NCBI GenBank assembly: GCA_037176705.1
Contig: CM073885.1
Coordinates: 166,832,290-166,896,289, forward strand
Source: Molossus alvarezi
Taxonomy: Eukaryota > Chordata > Mammalia > Chiroptera > Molossidae
Direction: 5' to 3'
DNA: 64,000 nucleotides
A program made the position numbers and the translations under genes. The notes under the pieces are model-generated. The model was not told the origin of the DNA. It ran no database searches and saw only the letters and a list, made by a program, of their open reading frames with translations. Shown in pieces: positions 36,216-48,179 of this stretch. Numbering within the stretch: the first letter of the stretch is position 1; each line of letters opens with the position of its first letter.

Positions 36216-37089
36216 TTACAGCAGTCCTTTTAACATTTCTTGTGGAGCTGGTTTGGTGGCAATATATTCCCTTAGCCTTTTTTTTTTGTCTGGAAAGCTC
36301 TTTATTTCACCATCTATTTTGAATAATAGCCTCCTGGATAGAGTAGTCTTGAATTCAGATCCTTGTTTTTCATGACCTTGATTACTTCATGCCATTCCCT
36401 TTTAGCCTGTAGTCTTTCTGTTGAGAAGTCAACTGATAGCCTTATGGGGGTTCCTTTGTAGGTAACCTGTTGCTTATTTCTTGCTGCCTTTAGGATTATC
36501 TCTTTGTCTTTAGTTTTTGGCATTTGAATTATTATGTGTCTTGGTGTGGGCCTGTTTGGGTTCTTCTTACTTGGGGCTCCCTGTGCTTCTTGAACTTGAA
36601 TGCCTTCTTCCTTCACCAAGTTAGAAAAGTTTTCTGTCACTATTTCTTCAAATATATTCTCTAACCCTTGCTCATTGTCTTCTTCATCTGGAACTCCTAT
36701 GAATGTTATTACATTTCCAGTTGTCCCACAGTTCTCTTGAGGTGTCTTCCTGTTTTTTAATCATTTTTTTTCCTTTCGGTTTTTTGATTCGTTGATTTTT
36801 TTCTACCGTGCCTTTTAATTCATTGTTCTGGTCCTCAGATTCCTTTACTCTGCTGGTTAGTCCTTCTAATGTGTTCTTTATTTCTGCTGTCATTCTTCAT
36901 TTCCACTTGGTTAGTTGTAAATTTTTCTATATCTTTACTCGTGGTGTTGAGTTCCTTAATGTTGTTGAGCTTCCTCGAGATTATGGCTCTTAATTCTACC
37001 TTTGATAACTTGCTTAACTGAATTTCATTTATCTCATTTTTAGTAGAGTTCTCTTGTTCTTTCATTTGGGATTTGTTTTTTTGTTTCAC
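36216..37089 (-). pseudogene. L1 ORF1, frameshifted
   Basis: It is colinear with the ORF1 of the L1 at the left edge. The N-terminal piece (37089-36835, MKQKNKSQMKEQENSTKNEI) and the coiled coil (36893-36684) are in different frames. The RRM/C-terminal block (36640-36314, MTENFSNLVKEEG... RPTPRHIIIQMPKTKDKEI) follows in a third reading. The frame needed to reach the stop at 36218-36216 is lost near 36340. Confidence 0.88.
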
Positions 37090-37922
37090 TATTTTGGCTA
37101 TCTCAGTGGGTTTTGGAGCCTGCCAAATTTTCCCTGTGGGTGTTGGTGTTCTGTTGTTTGTGGCTCCCTCATCTGGGTTTGGATGAGTGCGGGAGGACCC
37201 ACGTTAAACATCACTGTCAAGTACTACTTTCCTGGGTAGATTTGCAATCCCAGGAAAGGTTCAGTTATCCTCTAGCTTTTTGTCTAAAGGCCATTAGTCT
37301 CAGTTACTTGATGAGCCTTGGGTTGTAGCCCTTAAATGATTGAAAAACTTCCTCTGGTGTTCAGGGTGAGAGGATTTCTAGAAGGTGGGGCAGATGCTGG
37401 TTGTTAATGAGCCTCAATTTGCATTTCTCTGGCCAAGCTGGGTGGGGTTAAATCTCCAAGGAAGGGGCTGCTGCTTCTCCCCAGGGCTTTGGGAAGGGGC
37501 TTCCTGAGCAAGATGGCCACTGTCCTGTGTGGCTGTGACTCAGCAAAAACTCTGAGCACAAAATCTTGAGTGTTCCCACATAGTTCCAGTCCAGTCAGCC
37601 CTCTGTGTCCAACAGCCCAAGGTGAGTGACTATAGCTCATTTACTGCTCTGTCCTGGCCCTCTGCACATTGGAGCTGTCTTGGGATTTTAACCCGGAGAG
37701 AGCTGCTCACAGCTAAAACAGCTGCTGTCTGTAGGCTTCCAGGCCACCCTCTCGTGCCCCTGCAGACCTACTGGGCTTGATTCAGTGTCCTTTTTTCCTG
37801 TCCCTTGTTATATGGGTCCTTTCCAGCTGCTTTTTCCTAATGATTTGTCTTTATTTTAGTTATAATTCTTATTTGGTCCCGGGAGATGGTCTGAGTAGCT
37901 TCCATTCACTCTGCTGCCATTT

Positions 37923-38058
37923 GGGAATCCATTTCTTTCTTAAAAAATAAAATAAAATAAAAAACTTCTTTGATCCCACACCTATTTTTAGGGAATCCAT
38001 TTCTTTCTTAAAAAATAAAATAAAATAAATAGCTCCTTTGATCCCACACCTATTTTTA
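37923..38058. repeat. Two 68-base tandem copies at the L1 5' junction
   Basis: GGGAATCCATTTCTTTCTT starts at 37923 and again at 37991. Each copy runs through an AAAATAAAATAAA stretch to CCACACCTATTTTTA. They differ at only a few bases in the middle (aaaaactt against atagctc). The left copy begins in the last bases of the L1 5' end. Confidence 0.93.
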
Positions 38059-38547
38059 GCTACTCTTTCACTTTTATCTCCCATGATGAGAAAACTCTTG
38101 GAAAAACTTACTTATAATCACTTTTCCAAATTCCTTTCCTCCCAGTTGGTCTTGATCTCCCAGTGGGCTCTTGCCTGCTGCTCCCAACAAAGTCCCTAGT
38201 CACCTTTGTATTATTGCTGTACCATCGGTTACTTCTTTTCTTAGTGGATGGCTCAGCCACATATGACATTGTTGTTTATTATATCCCCTTTAGTTTCTCT
38301 TTTTTCCCTCCCTCCCTCCTTTCTTTCCTTTCTCCCTTCCCTCCTTCCTCCCTCCCTTCCTTCCTTTTTCCTATTAAAGTACAAGGCAGGCCAAATGTAG
38401 GTTCACAGTTGTTCATGTAGAAAATAATACAATAATTAATAAGTAGTAACAGTACAAGAATAAACTGTATTTCCCATACTCATAATTTTAAAAACACTTT
38501 TGCCCTTGCCTGTATAGTGGACATACAATCACTTCCTTTCTCTTTCT
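38059..38547. other. Single-copy sequence with a CT-rich tract
   Basis: A polypyrimidine (CCTT/CCCT) stretch lies at 38306-38368. Nothing else is recognised. Confidence 0.5.
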
Positions 38548-38820
38548 TTTCAGTTTAATTAAAAATTTTTTCCAATTACCGTTGCCACAATATAATATTA
38601 GTTTCAGGTGTAGAGCATATGATTTCACTTATATGTGGTATTTAAAAACAAAATAAAACAGACGCAAAGTCATAGATGTAGAGAACAGAACGTTGGTTGC
38701 CAGAGGGGAGGGGGATTGGAGAGCTGTGTGAAAAGGTGAAGGGACTGAGAAGTACAGGTTGGTAGTCACAAAATAGTCATGGGAATGTAAAGTATATCAT
38801 CGGGAATATAATCAGTTTCT
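38548..38820 (-). mobile_element. Old L1 with inverted 5' segment
   Basis: The part at 38548-38620 is the extreme L1 3' end in minus orientation (plus strand: CCGTTGCCACAATATAATATTAGTTTCAGGTGTAGAGCAT). From about 38621 the text switches to plus-orientation L1 3'UTR (ATGATTTCACTTATATGTGG, GTTGCCAGAGGGGAGGGGG, GGGAATGTAAAGTATA). This is what twin priming would give, but two separate insertions cannot be excluded without TSDs. Confidence 0.65.
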
Positions 38821-39094
38821 TTCTTAATTTAGTTTCTGGAGCTCCCCACTGTTTCTTCCTTCATCCTACCTCCTTTCCCCCTATCTTTCTGACATTGAAA
38901 TACTAGAGTGACCCAGGAGTCAAAATTTCTCTCTCTCTCTTATGTGGGGGTGCTCTCAATCCTGCATTGTAGCTTTCAACACCATCTGTATCAGCTTTTC
39001 TTGGGTATATTTCAGATCCTCTAGACTCACTTTCTTTGGTTCTAGCTCTGCATTGCCTTCAGCCTGCACAGCTGCACCTTTTGTTTTTTGCCTC

Positions 39095-39430
39095 CTGCAT
39101 GACTTAGACTGAGTGTCTCTGGTGTCTGTGTCCCTTCAAAATTCATAGGTTAAAATATAATCCCCAAGATTATGGTATTTGGACGTGGGGCCTTTGGAAA
39201 GTGATTAGGTCATGATGAATGACATTTATGCTCTTATAATAGAGACCTCAGAGAGCTCACTTATCCCTTCTCCCATGTGAAGACACAGAGGTTTCTTGGT
39301 CTATGAACCAAGAAATGGACCCTCACTACATCTTAGATGTTCTAGTCTCCTGAATGGTGAGCCATCAATTTTGGTTGTTGATAAACCACCCAGTCCATGG
39401 TGTTCTGTTAGAGCAACCCAAGTGGACTGA
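39095..39430 (+). mobile_element. MaLR (MST/MLT1-type) solo LTR
   Basis: Read on the plus strand: GTGTCCCTTCAAAATTCATAGG, GGGGCCTTTGGAAAGTGATTAGGTCATGA, CATGTGAAGACACAG, AAACCACCCAGTCCATGGT and GTTAGAGCAACCCAAGTGGAC. These follow MaLR LTR order. No gag, pol or env sequence is visible nearby. Confidence 0.82.
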
Positions 39431-42110
39431 GACTCTGTAAGAAGCTTCTCTGTTAATGTCAACTGGAGACCTCCCTGCTTGTGCCAGCCATTGATACTGG
39501 TACAACCCAGGGCTAACACCACTTGGATGTGAGATCCAGTGGATGTATTCTTTCTTTTCCACTTCTTGGATGTCATATCATAGTCAGATTTGCTATCCCA
39601 TTCCCTGAAGCCTTGGGTTTCTTTACTCCTTCACTGTTGTTCTAAGAATGAGAGCTAGCAAAGCATGCCATTCACACTTTCTGTAAAATACTCCCAATAT
39701 AGCCTTAACAAAAAGATTATATATCTTTTTATTAGAGTCCAGAATTGTGCACAACAATCATATTCCACAATCTTATTTTGGGTTGGATATTCTTTGTTTA
39801 TCTACTGTGTTAAATTATACTCATTGTATACCTTTGGATTGTTTTATAAGCAATTTCTCTGTTTCTATAATATATCACAGATAATAATTGATGGCTTTTT
39901 TCTTTCCTAATTTACTTTCTAGTTCATATTTAAGCAATTATAGGTATCTTGCCTTCATATGAGTGCTATTTCAACTTTTATTGGTGATTGATATTATCTT
40001 GGTGAATCTTTCTGGTTTTTCTCCCAACCTTGTTTGCTTTTGTTAATCATCTGCCTTCAATTTACCTTTCGGTGTTTAGCTGCAAGTATGTCTGACACAT
40101 ACTCTCTCACCTCCAACCCATACCATTCACATTTTATATTCTCTGACTTTGGATTTTGTTCAACCACAACTCTAACAACTCGGAACACATCTGGGCCTTT
40201 AAAAGGTGGAAGCAAAAGTAGTTCAAGAGAAAATAGAATTGTGACTAGAGAGAGCAAAACCAGACCTGTCTCTGTTTACCATTGAAAAGGAAAAGGAGGA
40301 AAAAAATTCTTCATTACTCACTTGGATATCTTCCCCTTCTTCTTCAAGCTTTGGAAGCTCCATTCTGTGAAATTTTATAATAATAACAAGCAGCCTGTCC
40401 TGGGGCTCCCTCCTCTCACTCCTACTTCTGCACTCCTGCCAGCGAACAAAGGGGGAAGGGTAAGTACAAAAGCAAATGTCAAGGAACAGTGCATCCCAAG
40501 CTTTTTAATCACAACCTTTCTTATGTTCAGTGCCTGATTTATTTTGGCTAGCTCCATCCCTAAGCCTACCATGCCAATTCTTACATGTCCTGTGGAGGGA
40601 TAAGAGTTTTAGTTATTTGTTAGATAACAAAAGTAGCATAATCCAAGTTCTATTTTTTTCTAAACACAAACACCTATGGACACACAATGTTTTTTTTTTC
40701 TTTATAATCATGTATTTCCTGAACTGATCACTCTCACCTCAGATGTCTATCATCGTGATGTTGCCAAGTTCATACTTTACTACTTCAATTTCTCTTATGT
40801 ATGTATTGATTTTAACTTGTCGTTGTAATCATTTTTATTTAATGCCACTCTTCTCTAGCTGCCTTTATCAAGAGCTGGCTTCCAAAGCTTTACAACAAAA
40901 CCTTTGATGAGACAAAGCTGAATTTATTGCTCAACAGGCAAGGAGAACATCACCTCACAAAGCTTGGCCATGTCAGAGATTTGGATATTTGGCTTAAGGT
41001 AGGTCTTTCAATGTAAGGACTTGGTTTGAATTGGGTAAGAATCATGATACAAAAGTTCCACATTGTTGGAAGCAGCAAAGGAAGATTTGGAGGTAGAGTT
41101 TCAAGGGATCTAAGGGTACAATCCCAGGGATGGTCCTGGGAGAGTAAAGAAATCCTAATGAGGACAGTGAAAGACAGCAGAGCCACGCTGATGAAGACAG
41201 TAAGTTATGGTTTTGATTTCGACATCCAGGCTGAGTGCTGGGATTGACAGTTTGCTTCTCACCTTCTGCCTTACGTGTATCCTTGAAGAACTAAAGTGCC
41301 TAAAAATAAATGTGCATCTGACATCTTCATCATGAACAGAGAAATGATTATTTTCTATCCAGTGATGGATATTTCTTAGGAGGAAGTTTGAACATACTGG
41401 TCTCTTTGGTTAACTTTTTATGTTGCCAAGTTATATCTAGTGTCTAGAACAATTTTTCCTTTTAGTCTGTTACCATTATTACAACACCACTTGTGTGTTC
41501 TGTCTAAAAGTTAGCACGCTCACTGGCCTTCAAGTAGTGTCCCAGCCTTCTTTTGTATAAAATCTTTGGGGATGTGGCATATCATTAAAGTGAACAATCC
41601 ATTTCCTGTGCTATCAGTGTTAAGAACATTTTTTTGCACATGTTAGGGTGAGAGCTACTTCCTCATGACTTGTCTTTAATGGTCCTATTTATACCTTTTG
41701 GGGTTATGGAGAACAAGGCTTAGCCGTCCCATATAAATGATCCTCAAACAATGAAGACAACTGTATGATTTTCCTTGATTCTTTTTTCAGCTAGACTTCT
41801 TAGGACAAACGTTTGGTCGCTTTACAATCTCGATCATCTTCTTGTTCTCCATTTGAAATGCTTCAGATTGTCAATATTTCTTTCCAAGCAGGACACTAAA
41901 AAAATGAATATAATTCTCAAGCTGCTGTTGGACACTCTAAATTGGGACCAGAACTAGAACTTCTTAGGTCCTGGTTACTATTCATAAAATGAGAGCAAGT
42001 TATCTTTTCTGGATGCCATATCGCATATTAGATTGCATCATAGTGAATATTAAAAAGGACCCAGGAGTTTTTCTCAAGTACCTGGTAGTCACATCGGATC
42101 CATGTCCTTG
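39431..42110. other. Single-copy sequence, no gene recognised
   Basis: I find no convincing exon. The longest plausible-looking frame (40034-40285, + strand) has a Ser/Thr/Arg-rich end but no known domain, and neither edge has a clear splice pattern. A poly(T) run lies at 40690-40700. The part at 40860-41000 has a faint LTR-like look. Confidence 0.4.
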
Positions 42111-42114
42111 TAGG

Positions 42115-42370
42115 GCAGTGCAGTCGAATGGTTAGACACCTAGTGTTGGGAACAGCAGTACTGAGACTAACCATAGCTCCTCTAATTATTGGTTAGGCAA
42201 ACTTGGGCAATTAATTAACTTTCTGACTCAGTTCTGAAATTTCAAATAGAATTAGAAAAGTATTATTCCATTGGATAGTGTGAGGATCCATGTGAGTAAA
42301 TGATGTCAAGTCCTAAGAACAGTGCCTGACATACAATAGAGGGCTGATAAATAATAGCATTGACTATATT
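42115..42370 (+). mobile_element. MIR SINE
   Basis: It follows MIR order: tRNA-like start (gcagtcgaatggttagacac), CTTGGGCAATTAATTAACTTTCTGA, GTGTGAGGATCCATGTGAG, AAGAACAGTGCCTGACATACAATA and GGGCTGATAAATAATAGCAT. Confidence 0.78.
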
Positions 42371-42636
42371 TTAGGTACCTCTGTTTTTCAAAATGAAAAC
42401 AGCCTTTTGTTATAAAAATGATACATGTAGATTATTTTAAAATCAATCCATAAATGAAAATTATAGAGAAAAATATAATTTCATAATCCAGAGATTACCA
42501 GGCAGAATTTGACTTATTGTTTTCTGCATATTTCTGTGTGTATACATGTACATTTATAAATTTTTATAAAATGAAATTCTACACATGTTCACTTGTATAC
42601 TATTGATTATATGAACATCTTTCCATGTCAATTTTT

Positions 42637-42882
42637 TGTTTTTATCTTCACCCGAGGACATTTTTCCATTTTTTGTTCAGATAGTGTGGGAGGGAGAGAG
42701 AGATGGAGAGAGAGAGAGAAACATTGATGTGAAAGGGACACATTGAGTGGCTGCCACCCGCACGACCCAACCAGGGCTGGGGACAAACTGTAACCGAGGT
42801 ACATGCCCTTAGCAGGAACCAAACCCGGGTCTCTCTGGACCACAGGCCGACACTCTAACCACTGAGCCAAACTGGCCAGGGC
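42637..42882 (-). mobile_element. VES SINE, hairpin-tail type
   Basis: The minus-strand head is GCCCTGGCCAGTTTGGCTCAG and the tail has TCCTCGGGTGA. The TSD TCCATGTCAATTTTT is identical at 42622-42636 and 42883-42897 (15 of 15), so the insertion is recent. Confidence 0.97.
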
Positions 42883-42897
42883 TCCATGTCAATTTTT

Positions 42898-43448
42898 AAT
42901 AGCGCTATCTCAGGGGTCAGAAAAAAGTTTTTGGAATGGGCCAGATAGTAGATATTTTATTTAGCCTGTGAGTCACTTGCAGTCTCTGGTACATAATAGT
43001 CTTTGTTTTCTATTGTTGTTACTTGTTTGTTTTATAGCAATGTACATGTGTATCAACCATGTCTTAGCTCACAGGCTGTACCAAAACAGGCCATGGCCAA
43101 AATGGACTACAACCCACAGCTTGTCAACCCTCAATCTACGCAATGGTTTTTCAATAAATACATTGTACAAAGGGTCACATTTATTAACTTTTCCACTACT
43201 TACATTTCCTCTTATTTTAAGAAACTAGGATGCATGTATATAACATTTTATATAACATTTTTTTTTTTTTAACAATTTTGCTCTCACCTCAGAAAGTTCT
43301 AGAACTGGAATTGCTGGGTTACATTTTTAAAATAAATATCAAAAGTGTTATCTTTTAAGTTAAATATAAGACATTAAATTAGAAATCTGATTCTGTCATC
43401 TAGATTGTTGGGTATTCCCCATAGCTTCTGAGTATTGAGGAATGTACT
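42898..43448. other. Single-copy sequence
   Basis: Overlapping frames at 42968-43272 have no known domain. A poly(T) run lies at 43258-43270. Text such as 'atctcaggggtcag...gggccagatagtagatattttatttagcctgtgagtcac' is reminiscent of an old hAT element, but I cannot delimit it. Confidence 0.35.
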
Positions 43449-43465
43449 CAGACATCTCACTTTTA

Positions 43466-43707
43466 CTTTTTTATTTTTTTATCCTCACCCAAGGACATTT
43501 TTTGATATTTTGTTCAGATAGAGTGGGAGGGAGAGAGAGGGAGAAACATTGACGTGAAAGGGACACATCTAGTAGTTGCCACCCGCACGACCCAACCAGG
43601 GCCGGGAACAAACTGCAACCGAGGTACGCGCCCTTAGCAGGAACCGAACCCGGGTCTCTCTGGACCACGGGCTGACACTCTAACCGCTGAGCCAAACTGG
43701 CCAGGGC
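43466..43707 (-). mobile_element. VES SINE, hairpin-tail type
   Basis: The head is GCCCTGGCCAGTTTGGCTCAGCGG (minus strand, ends 43707), with a good B box (GGTTCGGTTCC). The tail is TCCTTGGGTGAGGA. The TSDs are CAGACATCTCACTTTTA (43449-43465) and CAGGCATCTCACTTCTA (43708-43724), with two mismatches in 17. Confidence 0.96.
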
Positions 43708-43724
43708 CAGGCATCTCACTTCTA

Positions 43725-44851
43725 AGTCATTGCCGTGGTCAAAGCAGAGTAGAGTAGCATCCCATTACCTACCTACTTATACTTTGGCATTATGTATTTT
43801 GAAATTGTTTGGAATGTTTTTGAAACAAGAACTGAATTCTATGAAACTGTAATTACATCAAACACACATTTTTCTCAATGATAGAAGAGGTTATCAAAAG
43901 ACTAGCGGAAATCAAGATTAGTTTCTTTCTTAATAGCTCACATACTTTCTTTGATCTACTCTAAAGCATTTTTCTGGATTGGTATCAAATCCTGGCTTGC
44001 AGTTGGTGGAGTCTGTTGTTTATTAGTTGTGAGGTATTTTGTGGGGTTCCTCTGTCATGTGCTCGGGATATATTGACGAAGAAGATCTCATCATTCCTAT
44101 TCTCATTTCTAGTGGGAGCAGACAAGTGGGCCATTAGACTGCACCCTGAGACTTAGCGCAGACCTTGGACATATGAAGGCTTCCTTTGTGTGGCAGCCGT
44201 ATTCCAGAATCTACCAACTTCAAGACTTTGCAAAGATGACTGACTGGAATGTTGTCCCTGAGTTGTCCCAATACCCTGGGAGCTCCAAACCTAATTAGAG
44301 GCACTAATTATGTCATTTCCATCTACCAAATGGGTGCTGAGCTAACCTTATGAGTGAATGTAAGTCTTAGACACATGGATTGGACAGAAAACTAAAAATA
44401 GAGACTGATCCATTTTAGTTAAATAAGCTCATGGTGATAGTAGTTCTGGATTCTAAGACCAGAAAGTGGATTTTCTGTGTAAGAGTTAAACAAATAGAAG
44501 AGATAAGGAAAATTAGAACATTTTGGTATTAAGAGAATTGTTCCAAAGTCATGTTTCAAGGAAATTTTGAAAGCATCGTTATTGTAGGGAACTCCACGAC
44601 TCTTTTCATTTGGTCCGTGAATTTCTGGTTTCAATAGCTGGCTGTGTTTTGTGTACAGATTGTCATTTCTGTCACTCAGCAGAGTTAAATCATTCAAAAG
44701 TTTTCAAAATTGAAAGTACTGCTGTGGGCATGTGGTTACAACTGAATGGATCAGTTTTTATACCAGGGAGACAAGTGAGTTCTGGGTATGAAATCAGACT
44801 TCCTTCCTGTGATCTTTGAGACTATATTTCATTCCTTGAAAATAAATCCAG
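43725..44851. other. Single-copy sequence, nothing recognised
   Basis: The open frames here, such as 44610-44819, have no recognised domain or splice context. Confidence 0.4.
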
Positions 44852-45075
44852 TCTGGCCGGTGTGGCTCAGTGGTTGAGCATCGACCTATGCACCAAGAGG
44901 TCGCTGGTTCGATTCCCGGTCAGGGCACATGCCCATGTTGTGGGCCTGATCCCCAGTGGGGGGCATGGAGGAGATGGCCAATCGATGTTCTCTCTCATCG
45001 ATGTTTTCATCTCTCTCCCACTTCCTTCCTCTCTTTCTAAAAATCAATACAGAAAAAAAAGATTTTAAAAAGAAA
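44852..45075 (+). mobile_element. VES SINE, short-tail type, well-kept pol III boxes
   Basis: The A box TGGCTCAGTGG (44862-44872) and a consensus B box GGTTCGATTCC (44906-44916) are intact. The CAGGGCACATGCCC block, CCAATCGATG box, CT tract, AAATCAATAC and an A-rich tail follow. The target duplication is not clear. This is the best-preserved short-tail copy in the window. Confidence 0.93.
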
Positions 45076-46374
45076 AATATCTGATGCCATAGGAGTGTCT
45101 TCCCTGAACCAGAACCCAGATTCTTAGTACTAACTCAGACTTTCCTTGTTGCGATGATTGGCACTTATATTGTGCTTTTAACTGCATCATAAAATGTAGA
45201 TATAAATTTATTCTCTTTACTTTGAAATATATTTATTAATATTCGATATATTTTTTCAAAACACATACAAGTTTAGTAAGAATTATCCATAATATATAGT
45301 TTAGAGGGAAATTTGAAAGGTAGAAATGAGTCTTATCTGTGCCCACAATGCCATCTGTAGAGGTGCAGGTATTTATAAGGTTATTAATATCCTTCTAAGT
45401 AAAGTATTTTTTGTACCTTCAATGGAGTTCCAGATAAATTTTGAATATATATGGAATCCATTGAAAGACAGAGTAAATTGGTATGTAGTTCTAGAGTATC
45501 TACTCTTATTTCCGTGAAGTTGGGACAATGCTGTAATTAGCTCTACATGCCCCATACCAATCTGGGTGTTTGACAAATGGTAGATATTCAATAATCATTA
45601 AGTGGATCAATGGAGCTGTACTAGGGACTGCATGAAATAATTGAGGAGACTAAAGTGAGATTCTTCTAAATTATATAGAATATCTTTGTGAAGATTCTGT
45701 AAACGTACGGGGATTTTATTTTAACATATATATATATTTTATTTTATATATAACGTTCCTTTTCCTAAACAGGGTTTGAGTATCTCCAAATTTAAGAAAT
45801 GTATACACCCACCAGCTTTCTTTGGTATATATTTTACCCGGGAATGTCTATACTAAAACAGAGTGCTCTTTTCCTATGTATTATTAACAGTCTGATACAG
45901 AATCAAATAAATGAGGTAAACTCAGATTAAATCATATTGCAGATGGCTACCTGCTCAAATTTTCCCACCTGAGCAAAGCACAGCCCTTTGGTTGATGAAG
46001 CCAACCCAGTCGTGGGAAATATGGAGGGGCTTCTACCCAGGCTTGCTTGCTGCACAGCATGAGACCCTGAAGTCACACCGGAATTCAAGGCCTCTAGTTT
46101 CTTCTCTTTTAGGCTCCATAGCCCAGTGAACACCTGCTGGTGGCTCCCCCTTAGCTGTGTGCTGACCACCGGTGCACAGTGAAGTCAAATGTTGCATGAG
46201 CTGTGCTCCTAATAGGAGCAGGGGCCTGATTTTGCTCACCTTGCACTCACTGTTTTCCTTAGGCTCTCCACCACCTCCCTTTACCTCCCAACTGAGACAT
46301 TTTACTCAGCTGAGACTAGATTTCCTATGAATTTTCAGCAAGACCGTGAGAACACTATTGTCATTCTTACTCTC
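45076..46374. other. AT-rich single-copy sequence
   Basis: I see no gene. An AT-dinucleotide stretch lies at about 45724-45752. The frames at 45927-46239 are chance frames. Confidence 0.4.
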
Positions 46375-46780
46375 TTTTTTATTGCTGCTAATCCCTTCAC
46401 CTTTTTTCACTCAGGCTCCCCCCCCCCCCCGACAGCTGTCAGTCTGTTCCATGTATCCATGTCTTTCTATTTAGTTCATTAAATTCCACATATAAGTGAG
46501 ATCATGTGGTATTTGTCTCTCTGATTGACTTATTTCACTTAGTATAATAATCTTCAGGCCCAAACATGCTGTCGTAAAGGGTAAGATTTCCTTCCTTTTG
46601 ATAGCTATGTAGTATTCCATTGTCTAAATGTACCACAGCCTTTTTAATCCACTCACCTGCTGATGGGCACTTGGGCTGCTGTTTCCAGATCTTGGCTATA
46701 GTAAATAGTGCTGCTATGAACATAGGGGAGCATGTATTCTTTCTGATTGGTATTTTGGGTCTCATTATATCTTGGCTTAC
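46375..46780 (-). mobile_element. 5'-truncated L1 3' end
   Basis: The minus strand has the ORF2 C-terminus ([20 protein letters not shown]..., 46804-46535 region) and part of the 3'UTR. A C-run at 46419-46430 lies in the 3'UTR. It is diverged and cut at about 46775. Confidence 0.82.
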
Positions 46781-47297
46781 ACAAAGCCTTCTTTTAAGGA
46801 GCATTGTATTAAAAACAATGAGATAAGTCTCTGGTTATAATTTTTAGAAAATATTAGTTATAAAAATAACTTTTAAAAAACGTATTGAATCGAGAATAAC
46901 TAGGAAAGATTTATTTTAAAATATGTATTTTTTTTTCTTAAAATTGAAATCAATATTTTATCTTAATTCTTAAATTCAAAATCAATATTAAGCATAATAA
47001 ACAAAGAAACAAACTTGTTACTATTAGCACGAAACGAAGAGCTAGGCCATTTCATTTCAGAAACGTGGCTCAATCGACATAGAGTCTAACTGGATGAAGA
47101 GCTGAAACTAAATCCTAAAATTCCTGCCATCTGGAGAGGGACAGAGCAGCCATGGGAGGGCTTGTCCTCAAGACACAGTTGAACAGTTGAGGAGGCAAAA
47201 TCTATGAGTAAGCAGCTGGAGCCCTGTGTAGAGAGTGGGGAAAGAATTCTACAGCCTGAGAAAATCCACATGTCCAGAGTATGACAGTAAGAATGAG

Positions 47298-47301
<4 letters not shown>
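46781..47301. other. AT-rich to mixed single-copy sequence
   Basis: Nothing is recognised before the GATA repeat. Confidence 0.4.
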
Positions 47302-47344
<43 letters not shown>

Positions 47345-47353
47345 CAGACAGAC
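47302..47353. repeat. (GATA)n/(GACA)n microsatellite
   Basis: About ten GATA units are followed by three GACA units. The GATA-to-GACA change at the end is a common decay pattern. Confidence 0.95.
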
Positions 47354-47439
47354 ATTCATCTCCAGAGCCTCTAAGTAAGTTCTTGAATTTCTCACCCGTC
47401 TCTTCCATTACCAACCAGACTGCCCTCTATGTCTCCTGT

Positions 47440-47960
47440 ATCCTGCCACAGCCTTCTGGGTGATTACTTCCCTCCCATCCCTGTTCCTCTTCTACCCATT
47501 CTCCAAATGGGAGCCGCAATGATTCTAAAATGTAGACCAGATGATGAACTGTTGCTGCAAAAACATCCTCCAATGGCTTTTCTTTGCTTATACACTAAAG
47601 GCAAAACTCCATATGCAATTAGGCTTCTTCCCACCTCTCTGAGCTCCTCTCTAGTCCTTCTTTTCCTCCTTCCATGTACTCAGCTGCACTTACAAGCTGT
47701 CTGTTTCTCAAACACACCACCTATTTCCTTCTTCTATATGTCCTAAGAAACTCACATCTGTTTCCACCTCAGGGCCTTTGCACTTGCTATCCTATTTGTT
47801 TGGAATGTACTTCCTCCAGATGTTTCCTTGAGTGACGTGGTATTAAAGCCTCATAGCACCTTCTCAAAAAATCACCTCACCACCTACTTTCAATCATCAT
47901 TTCTTTTCTTTTCCCATAGAACTTAAGAGTATTTGAAGTTTTCCTTTCCTTCCTTCCCTC
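47440..47960 (+). mobile_element. L2 fragment
   Basis: The diagnostic text is CCTCAGGGCCTTTGCACTTGCTATCC...TGGAATGTACTTCCTCCAGAT, preceded by 'caatggcttttctttgc...actaaaggcaaaactcc'. It is moderately diverged. A CT-rich run at 47941-48010 follows. Confidence 0.8.
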
Positions 47961-48179
47961 CCTCCCCTCTTTCCTCTCCTTTTCTCTTCCTTTATTCTAT
48001 TCTCCCTTCTATTAACCCTCTATTCTCTCTTCTTTCTATATTATTAATTTTCATTTTTCACTAAATTATTCCTATTATAAGCATACACAAACATAAAATT
48101 TGCCTGACTTGTTTACCATTATGTCCTTAATACTTAAAAAACTGCTTGGCAATCAATTAAAAACTGATTTATTCAGGAT

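Larger units (their letters stand above)
31870..37927 (-). mobile_element. Almost full-length L1 carrying a nested VES
   Basis: The minus-strand order is 5'UTR (37927-37090), ORF1 (37089-36216), a 45-base spacer, ORF2 (36170-32103), 3'UTR and poly(A) (about 32102-31861). It is 6.06 kb including a 0.26-kb VES insertion, so about 5.8 kb of L1. Possible TSD words are TTTCTTTCTT just left of the T-run and at 37932-37941, where the right copy ends at TT/AAAA, a preferred L1 endonuclease site. Multiple frameshifts make it inactive. Confidence 0.93.

Noticed and set aside
40034..40285. Open frame of 83 codons with a Ser/Thr/Arg-rich end, possibly an exon or processed gene fragment
   Set aside because: There is no recognised domain, no convincing acceptor or donor pair, no poly(A) tail or TSD, and the reverse strand is also open.
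44852..44930. tRNA gene suggested by intact A and B boxes
   Set aside because: It is the head of a VES SINE. The acceptor stem does not close and SINE body and tail follow directly.
47302..47353. Regular short repeats as a possible CRISPR-like array
   Set aside because: It is a tetranucleotide GATA/GACA microsatellite with no spacers, in a mammalian genome.
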